In this document: piece by piece, positions 21,572 through 29,735 of the stretch
Layout: each line of letters begins with the position of its first letter
Numbering within the stretch: the stretch's first letter is position 1
Assembly: GCF_004353985.1 (NCBI RefSeq)
Contig: NZ_SMOA01000003.1
Coordinates: 1 to 64,000 of the forward strand
From: Paracraurococcus ruber
GTDB lineage: Bacteria; Pseudomonadota; Alphaproteobacteria; Acetobacterales; Acetobacteraceae
Length of the DNA: 64,000 bases
Direction: 5' to 3'
The notes under the pieces: generated by a model
What the model was told of the DNA's origin: nothing
Databases searched by the model: none
What the model saw: only the letters and a program-made list of their open reading frames with translations
Position numbers and translations under genes: made by a program

Positions 21572-22320
21572 TGCTGCAACCTGGGTTGCTGCATCATGGC
21601 AAAAGTTGCCCCTTCGTGCCTATGTCCGAAAGCACAAGTCGGGTGGTTGGCCGCGCGTCGGCCGGCTGGAAACGCGCGCATGGCTCACATGCCCACTTGG
21701 CATGCCCATTCGTCTCCCAACGCTATGCTTGAGCCATTCATGGCGACTCTTTGGGCAGATGGCGGCTTCAAGTAGCAGGACGACGCCGATTCAGCCGGAG
21801 CAGCGGGTAGGGGATAGTCGGTGTGAAGGGCATCCGGCTATCGCGTGACAGCGCCCAAGACGCGCTAACCACCTGTTCAGCTCGACGCTGTAGATCGCCT
21901 TGGCGCCCAAACTCGACATCGGGGCGCCACACGGGGGCGGCGGGTGCCATGAGCGGCGGTGCCCGCCGCCTCTCGCCCGCGGCGATAAAAGAAAGCCGCC
22001 CGGCCTTGCGACCGAGCGGCTCCTGAGGCTTTCGCCCTCGCCACGCCTGCGATCAGCGGGGGCTGACCGTAGGAAGGACACGATACCCGACGCGCTCTGG
22101 CCGGTTCAAGCGATCGGCGCCGCCGGCGGTGCGAGCCGGCTCGCCCACTCAAGCCGGCCTGCGCTGAAGACATGCAGCCGCAGCGACTAGGTCATTGCCC
22201 GGTGCTGGTCGTGTCGTGCATCGCCACCTCCATCGCTGTGCCGCCAAACCCCGACGGCGGGGGATCAGTGTTATCCATTGGATTATTGACACTTGCCGGC
22301 TGGTTGCCATCGCCGCCGTC
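21572..22320. other. Gene-free stretch with a duplicated segment
   Basis: About 750 bases. 21991-22136 resembles 20545-20680: both have the same hairpin, then about 80-110 bases later CAAGCGAT(A/C)GGCGCCGCCGG. No convincing gene was found on either strand. Confidence 0.45.
21994..22021. terminator. Hairpin, second copy
   Basis: AGCCGC / GCGGCT stem with the same interior as the hairpin at 20547, in the same orientation. No gene ends immediately beside it, which suggests it arrived as part of a duplicated segment. Confidence 0.4.
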
Positions 22321-22473
22321 CCGCAGGACCGCCACCCTGGCGTCACCGCCATGCAGGGCGCGCCGGCGGGCCGGCTTCGGGTGCAGCAGGGCGACTGGCA
22401 GGCCGCGTTCCGCATCGAAGGCGATGACGTCCTGGTCGACGTCATCGGCCACCGCAGGGAGGTCTACGACTGA
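22321..22473 (+). pseudogene. RelE/ParE-like toxin, C-terminal remnant
   Basis: About 50 residues in frame with the stop at 22471-22473 match the end of RelE/ParE-type toxins: G-R-L-R-V-Q-Q-G-D-W-Q-A-A-F-R-I and then V-D-V-I-G-H-R-R-E-V-Y. The upstream in-frame sequence does not look like the usual N-terminal half, and the only internal ATG (22351) would give 40 residues. The toxin is therefore probably truncated. It overlaps the antitoxin start by one base. Confidence 0.6.
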
Positions 22474-22868
22474 TGGGCCGCATCATGCCGCTGGCGGAGA
22501 CGCCGGACACCGTCACCCTGTCCCGCGCCGACTTCGAGGCTCTGCTGAGTGCCCGCGAGGACGCGGCCGACAACGCCGCGGTGGACGCCCAGGAAGCCCG
22601 CGAGGCCAGCGAGGGCGCCGCCGCTGCGCGCGCAGACTACCTGCCGGCAGAGCTGGTTGACCGCCTGCTGGCCGGCGAGCATCCGATTCGGGTCTGGCGC
22701 ACCCACCGCGGTCTGTCGCTGCGGGGGCTGGCCGAGCTGGGCGACATGCCGCCGAGCTATCTCAGCAACATCGAGACTGGCCGGAAGCCCGGCAGCCTAG
22801 CCGCCATGCTGCGGCTGGCGCGCGCCCTCCGCTTGTCGGTCGAGGACCTGGTGCCGGCCAGCGAGTAG
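22473..22868 (+). CDS. HTH antitoxin of RelE-like pair
   Basis: 131 residues (ATG 22473; ATG 22485 is an alternative). The N-terminal part is acidic and Ala-rich (S-R-A-D-F-E-A-L-L-S). Residues ~75-125 form an XRE helix-turn-helix: I-R-V-W-R-T-H-R-G-L-S-L-R-G-L-A, then S-Y-L-S-N-I-E-T-G-R-K-P-G. Such proteins neutralise the toxin and autoregulate the operon. With its toxin truncated, it may persist as an orphan regulator. Confidence 0.75.
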   Translation: MGRIMPLAETPDTVTLSRADFEALLSAREDAADNAAVDAQEAREASEGAAAARADYLPAELVDRLLAGEHPIRVWRTHRGLSLRGLAELGDMPPSYLSNIETGRKPGSLAAMLRLARALRLSVEDLVPASE

Positions 22869-22896
22869 CGGCTGGGACTGACCTGACGGAGAGCGC

Positions 22897-23398
22897 ATGC
22901 CCTACGCCTACCCTGCCGAGGTCGAAGAGGCGGCCGACGGTGTGACCGTAACCTTCCCCGAACGTGCCCGGCGCCATCGGTTGCGGGCTAGACCGAGCTC
23001 AGGCCCTGGCAAGCGGCGCTGATGCCCTGGCGAGCATCCTGGCCGCCATAGCGGACGACGGAGAGGCCGCGCCGGAACCCTCAGCGGCGGAAGGCCGGCC
23101 TCTTGTGGCGGTCTCCTTGCGCGGCGCCGCGGTGGTGCTGCGCGATGTCTCCGGTGGCGCCATGGAGACGTTGAGCGAGGCCGAGCTGGACGCTTACCTA
23201 GCCGCGGCGACTCCTCTCGCCTTCTGGCGCCGGCATCGCGGCCTGACGCAGGCTGCGCTGGCGACGGCGGGCGGCATCTCGCAGCCCTACCTGGCGCAGA
23301 TCGAAGCCGGCAGCCGAACCGGCGATGTGCGGCTGCTAGCGCGGCTGGCGAAAGCCCTCCGCATCCGGATCGAGGACCTGGTGCAAGACGACGAGTAG
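22897..23398 (+). pseudogene. HicB-like antitoxin with C-terminal HTH, frameshifted
   Basis: ATG 22897 starts M-P-Y-A-Y-P-A-E-V and reaches V-T-F-P; a one-base insertion near 22960 (GAAC where GAC is expected) then breaks the frame. The continuation, V-P-G-A-I-G-C-G-L, runs in the next frame to 23398. Together the pieces give a HicB fold (F-P-D-V-P-G-x-x-x-x-G) plus an XRE domain with S-Q-P-Y-L-A-Q-I-E-A-G-S-R. No HicA toxin lies beside it. Downstream residues remain well preserved, so the lesion is recent or a read error. Confidence 0.7.
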
Positions 23399-23607
23399 GC
23401 GCCGGGCGCCTATTCCACCCACGCTTCCAGCACCCGCGCCTCGGGCCCGGCGCCGTCATCCGCCTGCCGCCGCGGCATCACCCCCAGGGCGGCGGCGCCC
23501 ACGTCGAAGCGCCGCGCGGCTGGGAACGTGAACCGTCTTACCGAAATCGTAACTCGGGCCGGTCGATAGTGGGGTGAGCGCGGCATCCCGGCGCATCGGA
23601 GAAAGCG

Positions 23608-23832
23608 ATGGCGAGTGCACTCCCTGCCAGCAACACGGCCGATGTCATGGAGGAATTCGACATCGCACTACAGGAAGAGCTTGGCGGGGTGCAGGACGAC
23701 CAAGCCTATCTGTTGGCGCTGCTGAAAGAGCTAGCGGTGCTCTCGGAATTCTTTGATCGGCTCGAGGCCGAGGATCTGATCCTCCTTGCCCGCGCGAGGA
23801 TCGACCAGCAGCTGACAGCGACCCTAAACTGA
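23608..23832 (+). CDS. Small helical protein
   Basis: 74 residues; GGAGAAAGCG precedes ATG 23608. Mostly acidic amphipathic helix (E-E-F-D-I-A-L-Q-E-E-L, L-L-A-L-L-K-E-L-A). No family recognised. It is followed by a clean hairpin terminator, so it is a separate transcript at the junction of the cargo arm and the tail block. Confidence 0.6.
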   Translation: MASALPASNTADVMEEFDIALQEELGGVQDDQAYLLALLKELAVLSEFFDRLEAEDLILLARARIDQQLTATLN

Positions 23833-23930
23833 TCGCGCGAAACCGACGCCGAGGTAACGCCCGATTCATCCGGTCGCAGTAGGGTGTTCGAGCACCAGGC
23901 GGGAGCACCCTGGGGCACTGTAACCCGGCG

Positions 23931-23964
23931 GCGGCAGGTGATTCTTCCCGGGGTCACCTGCCGC
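23931..23964 (+). terminator. Terminator between cargo and tail genes
   Basis: Perfect 11-bp stem GCGGCAGGTGA / TCACCTGCCGC with a 12-base loop, followed by TTT. It lies between the rightward small gene and the end of the leftward tail operon and may stop both. Confidence 0.75.
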
Positions 23965-24013
23965 TTTCGCCCGCGCAGACCATTCTCAGCACCACTGGGA
24001 AGCCGGCGCGGCC

Positions 24014-24460
24014 TCAATCCACCCGCGCCTCGAGCACCCGCGCCTCTGCTCCCCCGCCATCATCGGCCTGCCGCCGCGGCACCGGGGCGCCAGGCGGCAG
24101 CATCAGGCGCAGGATGGTCTTGATCTCGGCCACGTCGGTCCGCAGCCCGTCGACCAGGCCGCGCAGATCCCGCAGCTGCCCGGTGTGGTCGGCATCGTTG
24201 GCCGCCCGTCGCTCCTCCACCGCCTGATGCTCCCGCCGGGCCATGGCCACGGCATTGGCCAGGTCGCGCGCCGCGTCGCGCCGGGCGGCTTCGATGTTCG
24301 CCGCGGTCTCGGCCCGGTGCTGGTCCAAGTCGCGGCGAAGGTCCCGCGCGTTCAGCCAGGTTGCGCCGGCGGCGCCGGCGATGGCGCTGATGAGGGTGAC
24401 GGCCAGGGGCGTGGCGATCGCCACCAGGCGGTCGCGGACGGCGATCGGGGCCGGGGGCAT
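24014..24460 (-). CDS. Phage membrane protein with coiled coil
   Basis: 148 residues. One membrane helix at ~10-35 (A-I-A-T-P-L-A-V-T-L-I-S-A-I-A-G-A-A-G), then a long charged coiled coil (R-D-L-D-Q-H-R-A-E-T-A-A-N-I-E-A) to ~120 and a flexible tail. Last gene of the tail block; its start overlaps the spike gene stop. Its position and one-span topology would suit a holin-like or spanin-like lysis role, but no motif proves this. Confidence 0.6.
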   Translation of the reverse strand: MPPAPIAVRDRLVAIATPLAVTLISAIAGAAGATWLNARDLRRDLDQHRAETAANIEAARRDAARDLANAVAMARREHQAVEERRAANDADHTGQLRDLRGLVDGLRTDVAEIKTILRLMLPPGAPVPRRQADDGGGAEARVLEARVD

Positions 24461-26094
24461 CAGCTGGTGCTCCACCGGACGGTGCCGTCTGCCGCAAGCC
24501 AGAGCTGCCCGTACTGCACCCCGCCGGCCGAGGCCGCGGCCTGGTTGGCGAAGGGGCCGGGGTGGAACTGGTTTTTCTGGTAGAGCAGGTCCGGCGTGTT
24601 GAAGTCGAACTGCACATAGGTCCGCAGGTTCGGCGCCGGCCGGGTGGTGCCGTTGCCGTAGCCGGTCGCCGTGATGCGGGAGGCGCCGCCGTCGCCGGCG
24701 AAGTCCACCGCGCCCCGGCCCCAGCCGCCGATGATCAGGCCCGGCATCATCACCGCGCCGACCGGCGAGCCAGCAGTGCCCAGGCGGATGCCCCACATGT
24801 CCGCGGCCGTCGTGTTGATGATGCGCGTGCCGCCGCTGATCGAGGCCGCGGAACCCAGCACCTCCACTGCCCACTTCCCCGGACTGCCCGTGGCGGCGAA
24901 GAACAGCCCGTCGATCTGGTCGCCGGCGCCCATCTTCAGCAGCGCGCGGCTGCCTTCGCAGACCAGGTTGCGGGTCAGGGAGTTGCCGGCCGAGGTGAAG
25001 CCATAGCTGGCCTTGTTCGTGCTGAAGGAGGTGTGCCAGGTGTGGCAGTCCACCCAGGTCGCCGTGTCGCCCGCGCGGATCTGCTCCCAGCCCGCCTCGG
25101 CTTCCTGCGAAGAGTCCACCGGGACGATCTTCTCGATGAAGCTGTCGTGCGGGCCCTGGAACCAGAAGCCGCAGCGCGGCGCGAAGAAGCCGCCGACGTC
25201 GCGGATCTGGGCCGCCATCTCCAGCTCCCCGAACCGGCCCCAGGCGGTGCGCAGGCCGTGCCCCACCACGTTCTGGTAGCGGTAGCCGTCGATCAGGAAG
25301 CGGTAGCCGTAGACCTGGACCGGGCAGGCGAAGTCCCGCTGCCCGGAGGCGACCGACTGCTGCGCGGCATTGCCGTCGAAGGTCAGTTTGATCAGGCCGA
25401 AGTCGTGCGGCGCCAAGCCGGAGAAATCGTCGGTCCCGACCAGGCTGGCGAAATTGCTGTTGCCGAAGATCACCCCGCCGCCGCCGGCCACCGCCTTCAG
25501 CGTCACGGCGCCCAGCGTCTGGGCCCGCAGGAAGACGCCATTCAGCGGGTCGAGACGCGAGGTGGTGATGACGCCCGGCGGCAGGTCGATCACGCCGCCG
25601 CCGGCCTGCTGGACCTGCAGCATCAAGGCGCGCAGCGCCGCACCCTGGTCGGTTTCGGTGTCCGGCGTCACGCCGAAGAAGGCCGCCGGCCAGCCGCCGG
25701 CCTCCGCCATCTTCTGGAAGAGGGCCGAATCCTTCGGGAGCGCGGCGGCATCCCAGGCGGTCACCCATCGGTCGAACACGTCCGGGGTCGGGGTCACCGT
25801 GCCGCCGGCCGCCGCCTCGGCAACCGGCACGGCGAGGAACCGCTGCGCGGTGACGGAAGGGACCGGGCCGGTCCAGGACCAGGTCACCGCCCAGGCGCCC
25901 GCCAGGGTGACCGGCAGGTCGACGTAATAGGACCCGGCAGACTCCCGGACCACGGCATAGCCGCCCAGCGCCGGCCCGCTGGGCGGGCGGGCCTGGACGG
26001 ACAGCCCGGTGGGGTCCGTGGCCGCCCCGGCCTCATCCGCGAAGGTCATGCGTAGGCGCGCCGTCTCGCCGACGTAATAGCGTTCGAGGGACAT
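24460..26094 (-). CDS. Tail spike with pectate-lyase-like beta-helix
   Basis: 544 residues. An N-terminal ~100-residue domain (immunoglobulin-like, M-S-L-E-R-Y-Y-V-G-E-T-A-R-L) probably attaches to the tail. From ~160 the sequence reads as a right-handed beta-helix with short repeats rich in G, N and T (V-I-F-G-N-S-N-F, K-L-T-F-D-G-N-A-A-Q). Such spikes bind or cut surface polysaccharide. The C-terminal ~40 residues (G-V-Q-Y-G-Q-L-W-L-A-A-D-G-T-V) are a small separate cap. Confidence 0.75.
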   Translation of the reverse strand: MSLERYYVGETARLRMTFADEAGAATDPTGLSVQARPPSGPALGGYAVVRESAGSYYVDLPVTLAGAWAVTWSWTGPVPSVTAQRFLAVPVAEAAAGGTVTPTPDVFDRWVTAWDAAALPKDSALFQKMAEAGGWPAAFFGVTPDTETDQGAALRALMLQVQQAGGGVIDLPPGVITTSRLDPLNGVFLRAQTLGAVTLKAVAGGGGVIFGNSNFASLVGTDDFSGLAPHDFGLIKLTFDGNAAQQSVASGQRDFACPVQVYGYRFLIDGYRYQNVVGHGLRTAWGRFGELEMAAQIRDVGGFFAPRCGFWFQGPHDSFIEKIVPVDSSQEAEAGWEQIRAGDTATWVDCHTWHTSFSTNKASYGFTSAGNSLTRNLVCEGSRALLKMGAGDQIDGLFFAATGSPGKWAVEVLGSAASISGGTRIINTTAADMWGIRLGTAGSPVGAVMMPGLIIGGWGRGAVDFAGDGGASRITATGYGNGTTRPAPNLRTYVQFDFNTPDLLYQKNQFHPGPFANQAAASAGGVQYGQLWLAADGTVRWSTS

Positions 26095-26102
26095 GCGGGG
26101 CC

Positions 26103-26702
26103 TCAGTGTCGGGTGAAGCTGGAGGTGCCGGCGATGGGGCGGGACAGCGCGCCATCGGCGGCGACCGGGCGGGCCAGGCTGCCCTCGGCGATGGCGGTGC
26201 TGAGGACGGTGTAGGCGACGCCCGCGCCGAAGAGCGGCAGGAAGCCGGCGCCGCTGGCCGTGCGGCTGACGGGCGCGCTGCCGTTGGTGGCCGTGCCCGC
26301 ACCGAAGAGCGGCAGGAGGCCGCCGCCGGTCGCCCGCACCGCCACCGCCGCGCCGCCGGCCCCGAACAGGGGCACCAGGCCGGCGCCCGCGGCCGCGGCG
26401 CGCACCGCCACCGTGCCGGCCCCGAACAAGCCCAGCAGGCCGGCGCCGCTGGCAGTGGCGATGGTGCCGACCACCGCGGTGCCGGTGCCGCCCAGCGGCA
26501 GGAAGCCCGCGCCGGTGGCGCGCACCGCTACCGTGGCCGTGCCAGCTCCGGTCAGCCCCAGGAGGCCGGCCCCGGTGGCCGCGGCCCGAACCGCCGCGGC
26601 GCCAGCGCCGAACAGCGGCAGGACACCGGCGCCGGTTAAGGTGGCGCTCGCTGGCCCGGCATCCTGCGGGACCAGCGCCGCCTGGTAGCGGAGCCAGCTC
26701 AC
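26103..26702 (-). CDS. Low-complexity tail protein with 20-residue repeats
   Basis: 199 residues. Residues 24-161 contain seven copies of G-A-G-(x)-L-(P/G)-L-F-G-A-G, spaced about 20 residues, separated by Ala/Val/Arg/Thr linkers. A non-repeated C-terminus ends R-P-I-A-G-T-S-S-F-T-R-H. Position between tail-fibre genes suggests an elongated fibre or collar. Its start overlaps the previous stop. The DNA repeats would allow unit number to change by recombination. Confidence 0.65.
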   Translation of the reverse strand: MSWLRYQAALVPQDAGPASATLTGAGVLPLFGAGAAAVRAAATGAGLLGLTGAGTATVAVRATGAGFLPLGGTGTAVVGTIATASGAGLLGLFGAGTVAVRAAAAGAGLVPLFGAGGAAVAVRATGGGLLPLFGAGTATNGSAPVSRTASGAGFLPLFGAGVAYTVLSTAIAEGSLARPVAADGALSRPIAGTSSFTRH

Positions 26703-27502
26703 GGGATCAGGCCGTAGGCGGCAAGCCCGAAGGTATCAACGGCCGCCGCTTGGCACTGCACCTTGAAGGACAGGCGTGTGCTGGGCGGCAGCATGGCCGG
26801 GAACGGGCCCCAGACGCCGGGCGTGATGTCGGTGGTGTTCTGCGCACCCTGGAGGATCAGGCGGCTGACCTCAGATCCAGACGCGCCGCTGGCGACCTCC
26901 GCCAGCCAGCGGGAGGTAGTGCGCGCGTTGTCGCCGCCGGTGCTGACCGCGAAGTAGAGCGCCGCGACCGGCTCGGCCAACGGTGTGGCTGAGAACTCCT
27001 GCCAGGTGGCCGTCTGCGTGGTGCCGTTCTGGGTGACCGTCGGCGCCTCGGTCGCGGAAAATGTCGTCAGGCTGCGCAGCGCCCGGAAGCCGGGGAAGCC
27101 CGGGAAATCCTGGGCATAGCCGGTCAGGAGTACCCGCAGCGCATGCGATCCGGTCGCCGCCTGGCACCGCGCCTTGACTGCGGCCCCCGATGGGATGGCA
27201 ATCGGCAACCACAGGTTCTGCACAGATCGGCTGGCGCCGCTGGAGGTGGCGTCAATCAGCCAATCCTCGACAATGACTTGGTCCGAGCCGCCGGTGTTGA
27301 TGGCAACATCAACGCGGTACTTGCCGCTGTTGGCCGGCAGCATCTGCAGCACGAAGCCGCTGTAGGAGAGGCCGGCCGTGCCGAGTGTGGCGTAGCTGCC
27401 CTTTGCATTTGCCGCTGCGCTGGCAGTGACGGTGACGCCTTCGCCCGTGCCGGCGCCAAGCGTCTCCATCCGGCTGGCGGCCGGCATCGACCAGTTGGAC
27501 AT
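26699..27502 (-). CDS. Phage tail protein, unassigned
   Basis: 267 residues, rich in Ser/Thr/Gly and beta-strand-like, without a signal peptide. It reads as two similar halves: L-W-L-P-I-A-I-P-S-G-A-A-V-K-A-R-C-Q-A and W-G-P-F-P-A-M-L-P-P-S-T-R-L-S-F-K-V-Q-C-Q-A both precede an A-A-x-x-x-x-x-L segment, suggesting two jelly-roll-like domains. Probably a fibre or baseplate part. Confidence 0.55.
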   Translation of the reverse strand: MSNWSMPAASRMETLGAGTGEGVTVTASAAANAKGSYATLGTAGLSYSGFVLQMLPANSGKYRVDVAINTGGSDQVIVEDWLIDATSSGASRSVQNLWLPIAIPSGAAVKARCQAATGSHALRVLLTGYAQDFPGFPGFRALRSLTTFSATEAPTVTQNGTTQTATWQEFSATPLAEPVAALYFAVSTGGDNARTTSRWLAEVASGASGSEVSRLILQGAQNTTDITPGVWGPFPAMLPPSTRLSFKVQCQAAAVDTFGLAAYGLIP

Positions 27503-27514
27503 GCCCGGAGGCTC

Positions 27515-27844
27515 CTACAGGCTGCTGACGGCCCAGGGGAATGCGCGCATGGTCCCGGCGGCCTGCGTCAAGGTGAACCGGAGATAGTGCGCGGTGGGGA
27601 TGGCCGGGCTGTGCTTCAGCGGCGCGGCCTGGGTATGCGCGAAGCTGGAGACATACAGCAGCCGCTCGGTGTCGGCGGACCGCGCCTTCCCGTAGACGCG
27701 CAGGAAGACCACGTCGCCGTCCACCAGGTTCGCGGCGTCCACCGCGAGCTGGTAGACGCCAGCGGTGGTGACTGTAGCCAGGTCGGTCTCGGTGCCGGCC
27801 GAAGCCGGCGTGACGGACCCGCTACTTGCGACGGAGACCGCCAT
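27515..27844 (-). CDS. Small phage tail-region protein
   Basis: 109 residues, beta-rich. It starts M-A-V-S-V-A-S-S-G-S-V-T-P-A and contains V-F-L-R-V-Y-G-K-A-R. Placed between fibre genes with a 3-base gap on the upstream side. Function not recognised. Confidence 0.55.
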   Translation of the reverse strand: MAVSVASSGSVTPASAGTETDLATVTTAGVYQLAVDAANLVDGDVVFLRVYGKARSADTERLLYVSSFAHTQAAPLKHSPAIPTAHYLRFTLTQAAGTMRAFPWAVSSL

Positions 27845-27847
27845 GGG

Positions 27848-28282
27848 TCAGAGCGCCGCGATCGCGTTGGCGATCTGCTGCGTGATCTCGCTGTAGCGCG
27901 CATCCGAGATCACCTGGCGGTCGGTCATCAGCGCCAGCAGGTTGGAGGAGTTGGGATCGTCCAGCGCAAGGGAGTCGGACAGGTCGATCAGCCGGATCCA
28001 GTCCTTCACCCGCGGGTCGGTCTCGGCCTGGGCCAGGAAGGCGATGCGCTCGTCCTGGGTCAGGATCTGCCAGAAGGCCACCACCGGGATCTTCTTGGGC
28101 GGCGGCGGCGGCACGAAGCGCAGCAGGACGGGGTCCCAGACGCCGCCGGCCTCGCTGTCCGGGCGGATGGCGACAGCCGCGCCCAGCACGTCCAGCGTGC
28201 CCTGCCGCGCCACGGCGTTCTGGTCGCGCGTGGTGGAGAGCAGCGCGCCGGTGGCGATCTTGTAGACGCAATAGATGGGCAT
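27848..28282 (-). CDS. Phage tail-region protein, unassigned
   Basis: 144 residues. The N-terminal half has a poly-Pro run (F-V-P-P-P-P-P-P-K-K) linking to a helical C-terminus (F-W-Q-I-L-T-Q-D-E-R-I-A-F) of about 80 residues. Start ATG 28282 follows AGGGAGA. Co-transcribed with its neighbours. No known family recognised. Confidence 0.55.
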   Translation of the reverse strand: MPIYCVYKIATGALLSTTRDQNAVARQGTLDVLGAAVAIRPDSEAGGVWDPVLLRFVPPPPPKKIPVVAFWQILTQDERIAFLAQAETDPRVKDWIRLIDLSDSLALDDPNSSNLLALMTDRQVISDARYSEITQQIANAIAAL

Positions 28283-28299
28283 GTCGGTCTCTCCCTGGA

Positions 28300-28896
28300 T
28301 CAGGCGCCGCCGGCGGCGAGGGTGAAGGAGGTGGCGGTCACCTGCTGGCCCGCGGCGATGCTGGCGTTGTCGATCGCCAGGTCCGGGCTGAAGGTGATGC
28401 TGGCGCCGCTGGACACGCCGGCGGAGCTGGCCTGGGACATGGTGACCGTCGTGCTGGTCAGCGCGATGACGTAGGTGTTGGCCGGCACGCCGGTGCCGGT
28501 GACCAGCATCCCGACCGCGGCGCCGGTGGTGCTGGCGAAGGTCAGGACGGCGCCGGCGGCCGCGGTGGCGCCGCTGGTGGTCAGCGCCACCGTCTGGCCG
28601 CAGACGCCCTGGAAATGCGTGGTGCCGGCCTGCTTGATGCGGAAATGGCCCGCGGTGCCGGTGGCGTCGGCCGAGGGGTCCTGCCAGGTGCCCAGCAGCG
28701 CCTTGCTGCCGGCCGAGGCCGCCGCCAGCCAGTCCGACGGCAGGGTCATCGTCGCCAGCACGGTGCCGGTATCGGCCGCGGCGGTGTTGGCCGGCGGGCC
28801 GCCGCTGCGGATTTCCAGCGTCGGCGCCGTGCCGGCAGCCGTCTCCATCGCATCCAGCGCCGCGTTCCGCACGGCGGGGGAGAACTGCATCACCAT
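28300..28896 (-). CDS. Phage tail-region protein, beta-rich
   Basis: 198 residues. The outer parts (M-V-M-Q-F-S-P-A-V-R-N-A-A-L-D and P-D-L-A-I-D-N-A-S-I-A-A-G-Q) resemble a family of short phage proteins. The middle (~95-165) is a Ser/Thr/Gly-rich Ig-like insert with G-V-P-A-N-T-Y-V-I and T-M-S-Q-A. It may decorate the tail. Role unproven. Confidence 0.55.
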   Translation of the reverse strand: MVMQFSPAVRNAALDAMETAAGTAPTLEIRSGGPPANTAAADTGTVLATMTLPSDWLAAASAGSKALLGTWQDPSADATGTAGHFRIKQAGTTHFQGVCGQTVALTTSGATAAAGAVLTFASTTGAAVGMLVTGTGVPANTYVIALTSTTVTMSQASSAGVSSGASITFSPDLAIDNASIAAGQQVTATSFTLAAGGA

Positions 28897-28917
28897 GTCG
28901 GGGTCCTTCAGGTGTGG

Positions 28918-29499
28918 TCAGGGAACCGGCCAGGTCACGGCAGCGGCGGTGCGCACGGCCTCGGCGGTGGTGGCGGCGGCGATCGCCAGCTTGGCGCCGC
29001 GGCGGAGCCGTTCGATCTCGGACCCGGCGGCGATCCAGGCATCCGCCTGGGCCAGGGTGAGGGTGGCGACCTCGGCCAGGGTGACGGCCAGCCCGACCGA
29101 GGCCTGGGCCGCCTGCTCCGCGGCCAGGAAGGGATAGTCCGCCGTGGTGCCGGGCGGGGTGAAGCGCCGCGCCTCGGCTTCCTTCTGCTGGTAGGTCAGC
29201 GCCTGGCCGGCGCCGGGGGTGATGAACCGCTGCCGTGCCGCCTCGGCCGCCGCGTCCACCGCGGCCAGCGCATCCGCCTGCAGCGCCGCCAGGGGCGGTG
29301 CGGGCGGCTGATGCACCAGGTCGCCATTCACCAGGCGCCAGCCGGTCAGGGAGGCACGCAGGGCCTCGAGCTCGGCGGCGGAGATCTCCATGGCCATCTG
29401 GCCGCCACTGGCCTGGAAGGGCAGGTCATCCGGCGCGCAGGCGCCGGCCGCGACCACCGCGCCATTGGCGGCGATGACGGCGAAGGGGATGCCGGTCAT
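28918..29499 (-). CDS. Tail-fibre-associated protein
   Basis: 193 residues from ATG 29499, overlapping the stop of the next gene (ATGA). The N-terminal ~50 residues are beta-rich (P-F-A-V-I-A-A-N-G-A-V-V-A-A-G); the C-terminal ~130 are Ala-rich helices with W-R-L-V-N-G-D-L-V-H and R-Q-R-F-I-T-P-G-A-G. This resembles the helical DUF4376-like domain of tail-fibre assembly proteins. Confidence 0.55.
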   Translation of the reverse strand: MTGIPFAVIAANGAVVAAGACAPDDLPFQASGGQMAMEISAAELEALRASLTGWRLVNGDLVHQPPAPPLAALQADALAAVDAAAEAARQRFITPGAGQALTYQQKEAEARRFTPPGTTADYPFLAAEQAAQASVGLAVTLAEVATLTLAQADAWIAAGSEIERLRRGAKLAIAAATTAEAVRTAAAVTWPVP

Positions 29500-29735
29500 C
29501 GGTAGAGGCTTTGCACGGTGAGGTCGGCGCGGCCGAAATAGTCGGCGAAAAGCCAATCCGGCGCCGAAGAGCCGAGGACCAGCCAAAGCTCGTACCGCCA
29601 AGTGCCATTTCCGGGTGCGTCATCGATGATCTTGATGTCGCGGACCCAAGCCACGAAGAACCACTCGGACGTGGTGGTGTTCTGCCGCATCAGGGCGAGG
29701 CCCTGCGACGTCGTGAAGAAGGACGGGATCGCCAT
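29496..29735 (-). CDS. Small tail-tip-associated protein
   Basis: 79 residues, with start overlapping the tail-tip gene stop by one base and its own stop overlapping the next start. Aromatic-rich strands (T-S-E-W-F-F-V-A-W-V-R-D-I, W-R-Y-E-L-W-L-V-L). Tight coupling to the tail-tip gene suggests a structural partner. Confidence 0.6.
   Translation of the reverse strand: MAIPSFFTTSQGLALMRQNTTTSEWFFVAWVRDIKIIDDAPGNGTWRYELWLVLGSSAPDWLFADYFGRADLTVQSLYR

Noticed and set aside
22192-22452. Leftward 86-codon frame opposite the toxin relic
   Set aside because: It is antisense to the conserved toxin end, and its composition fits a shadow frame.
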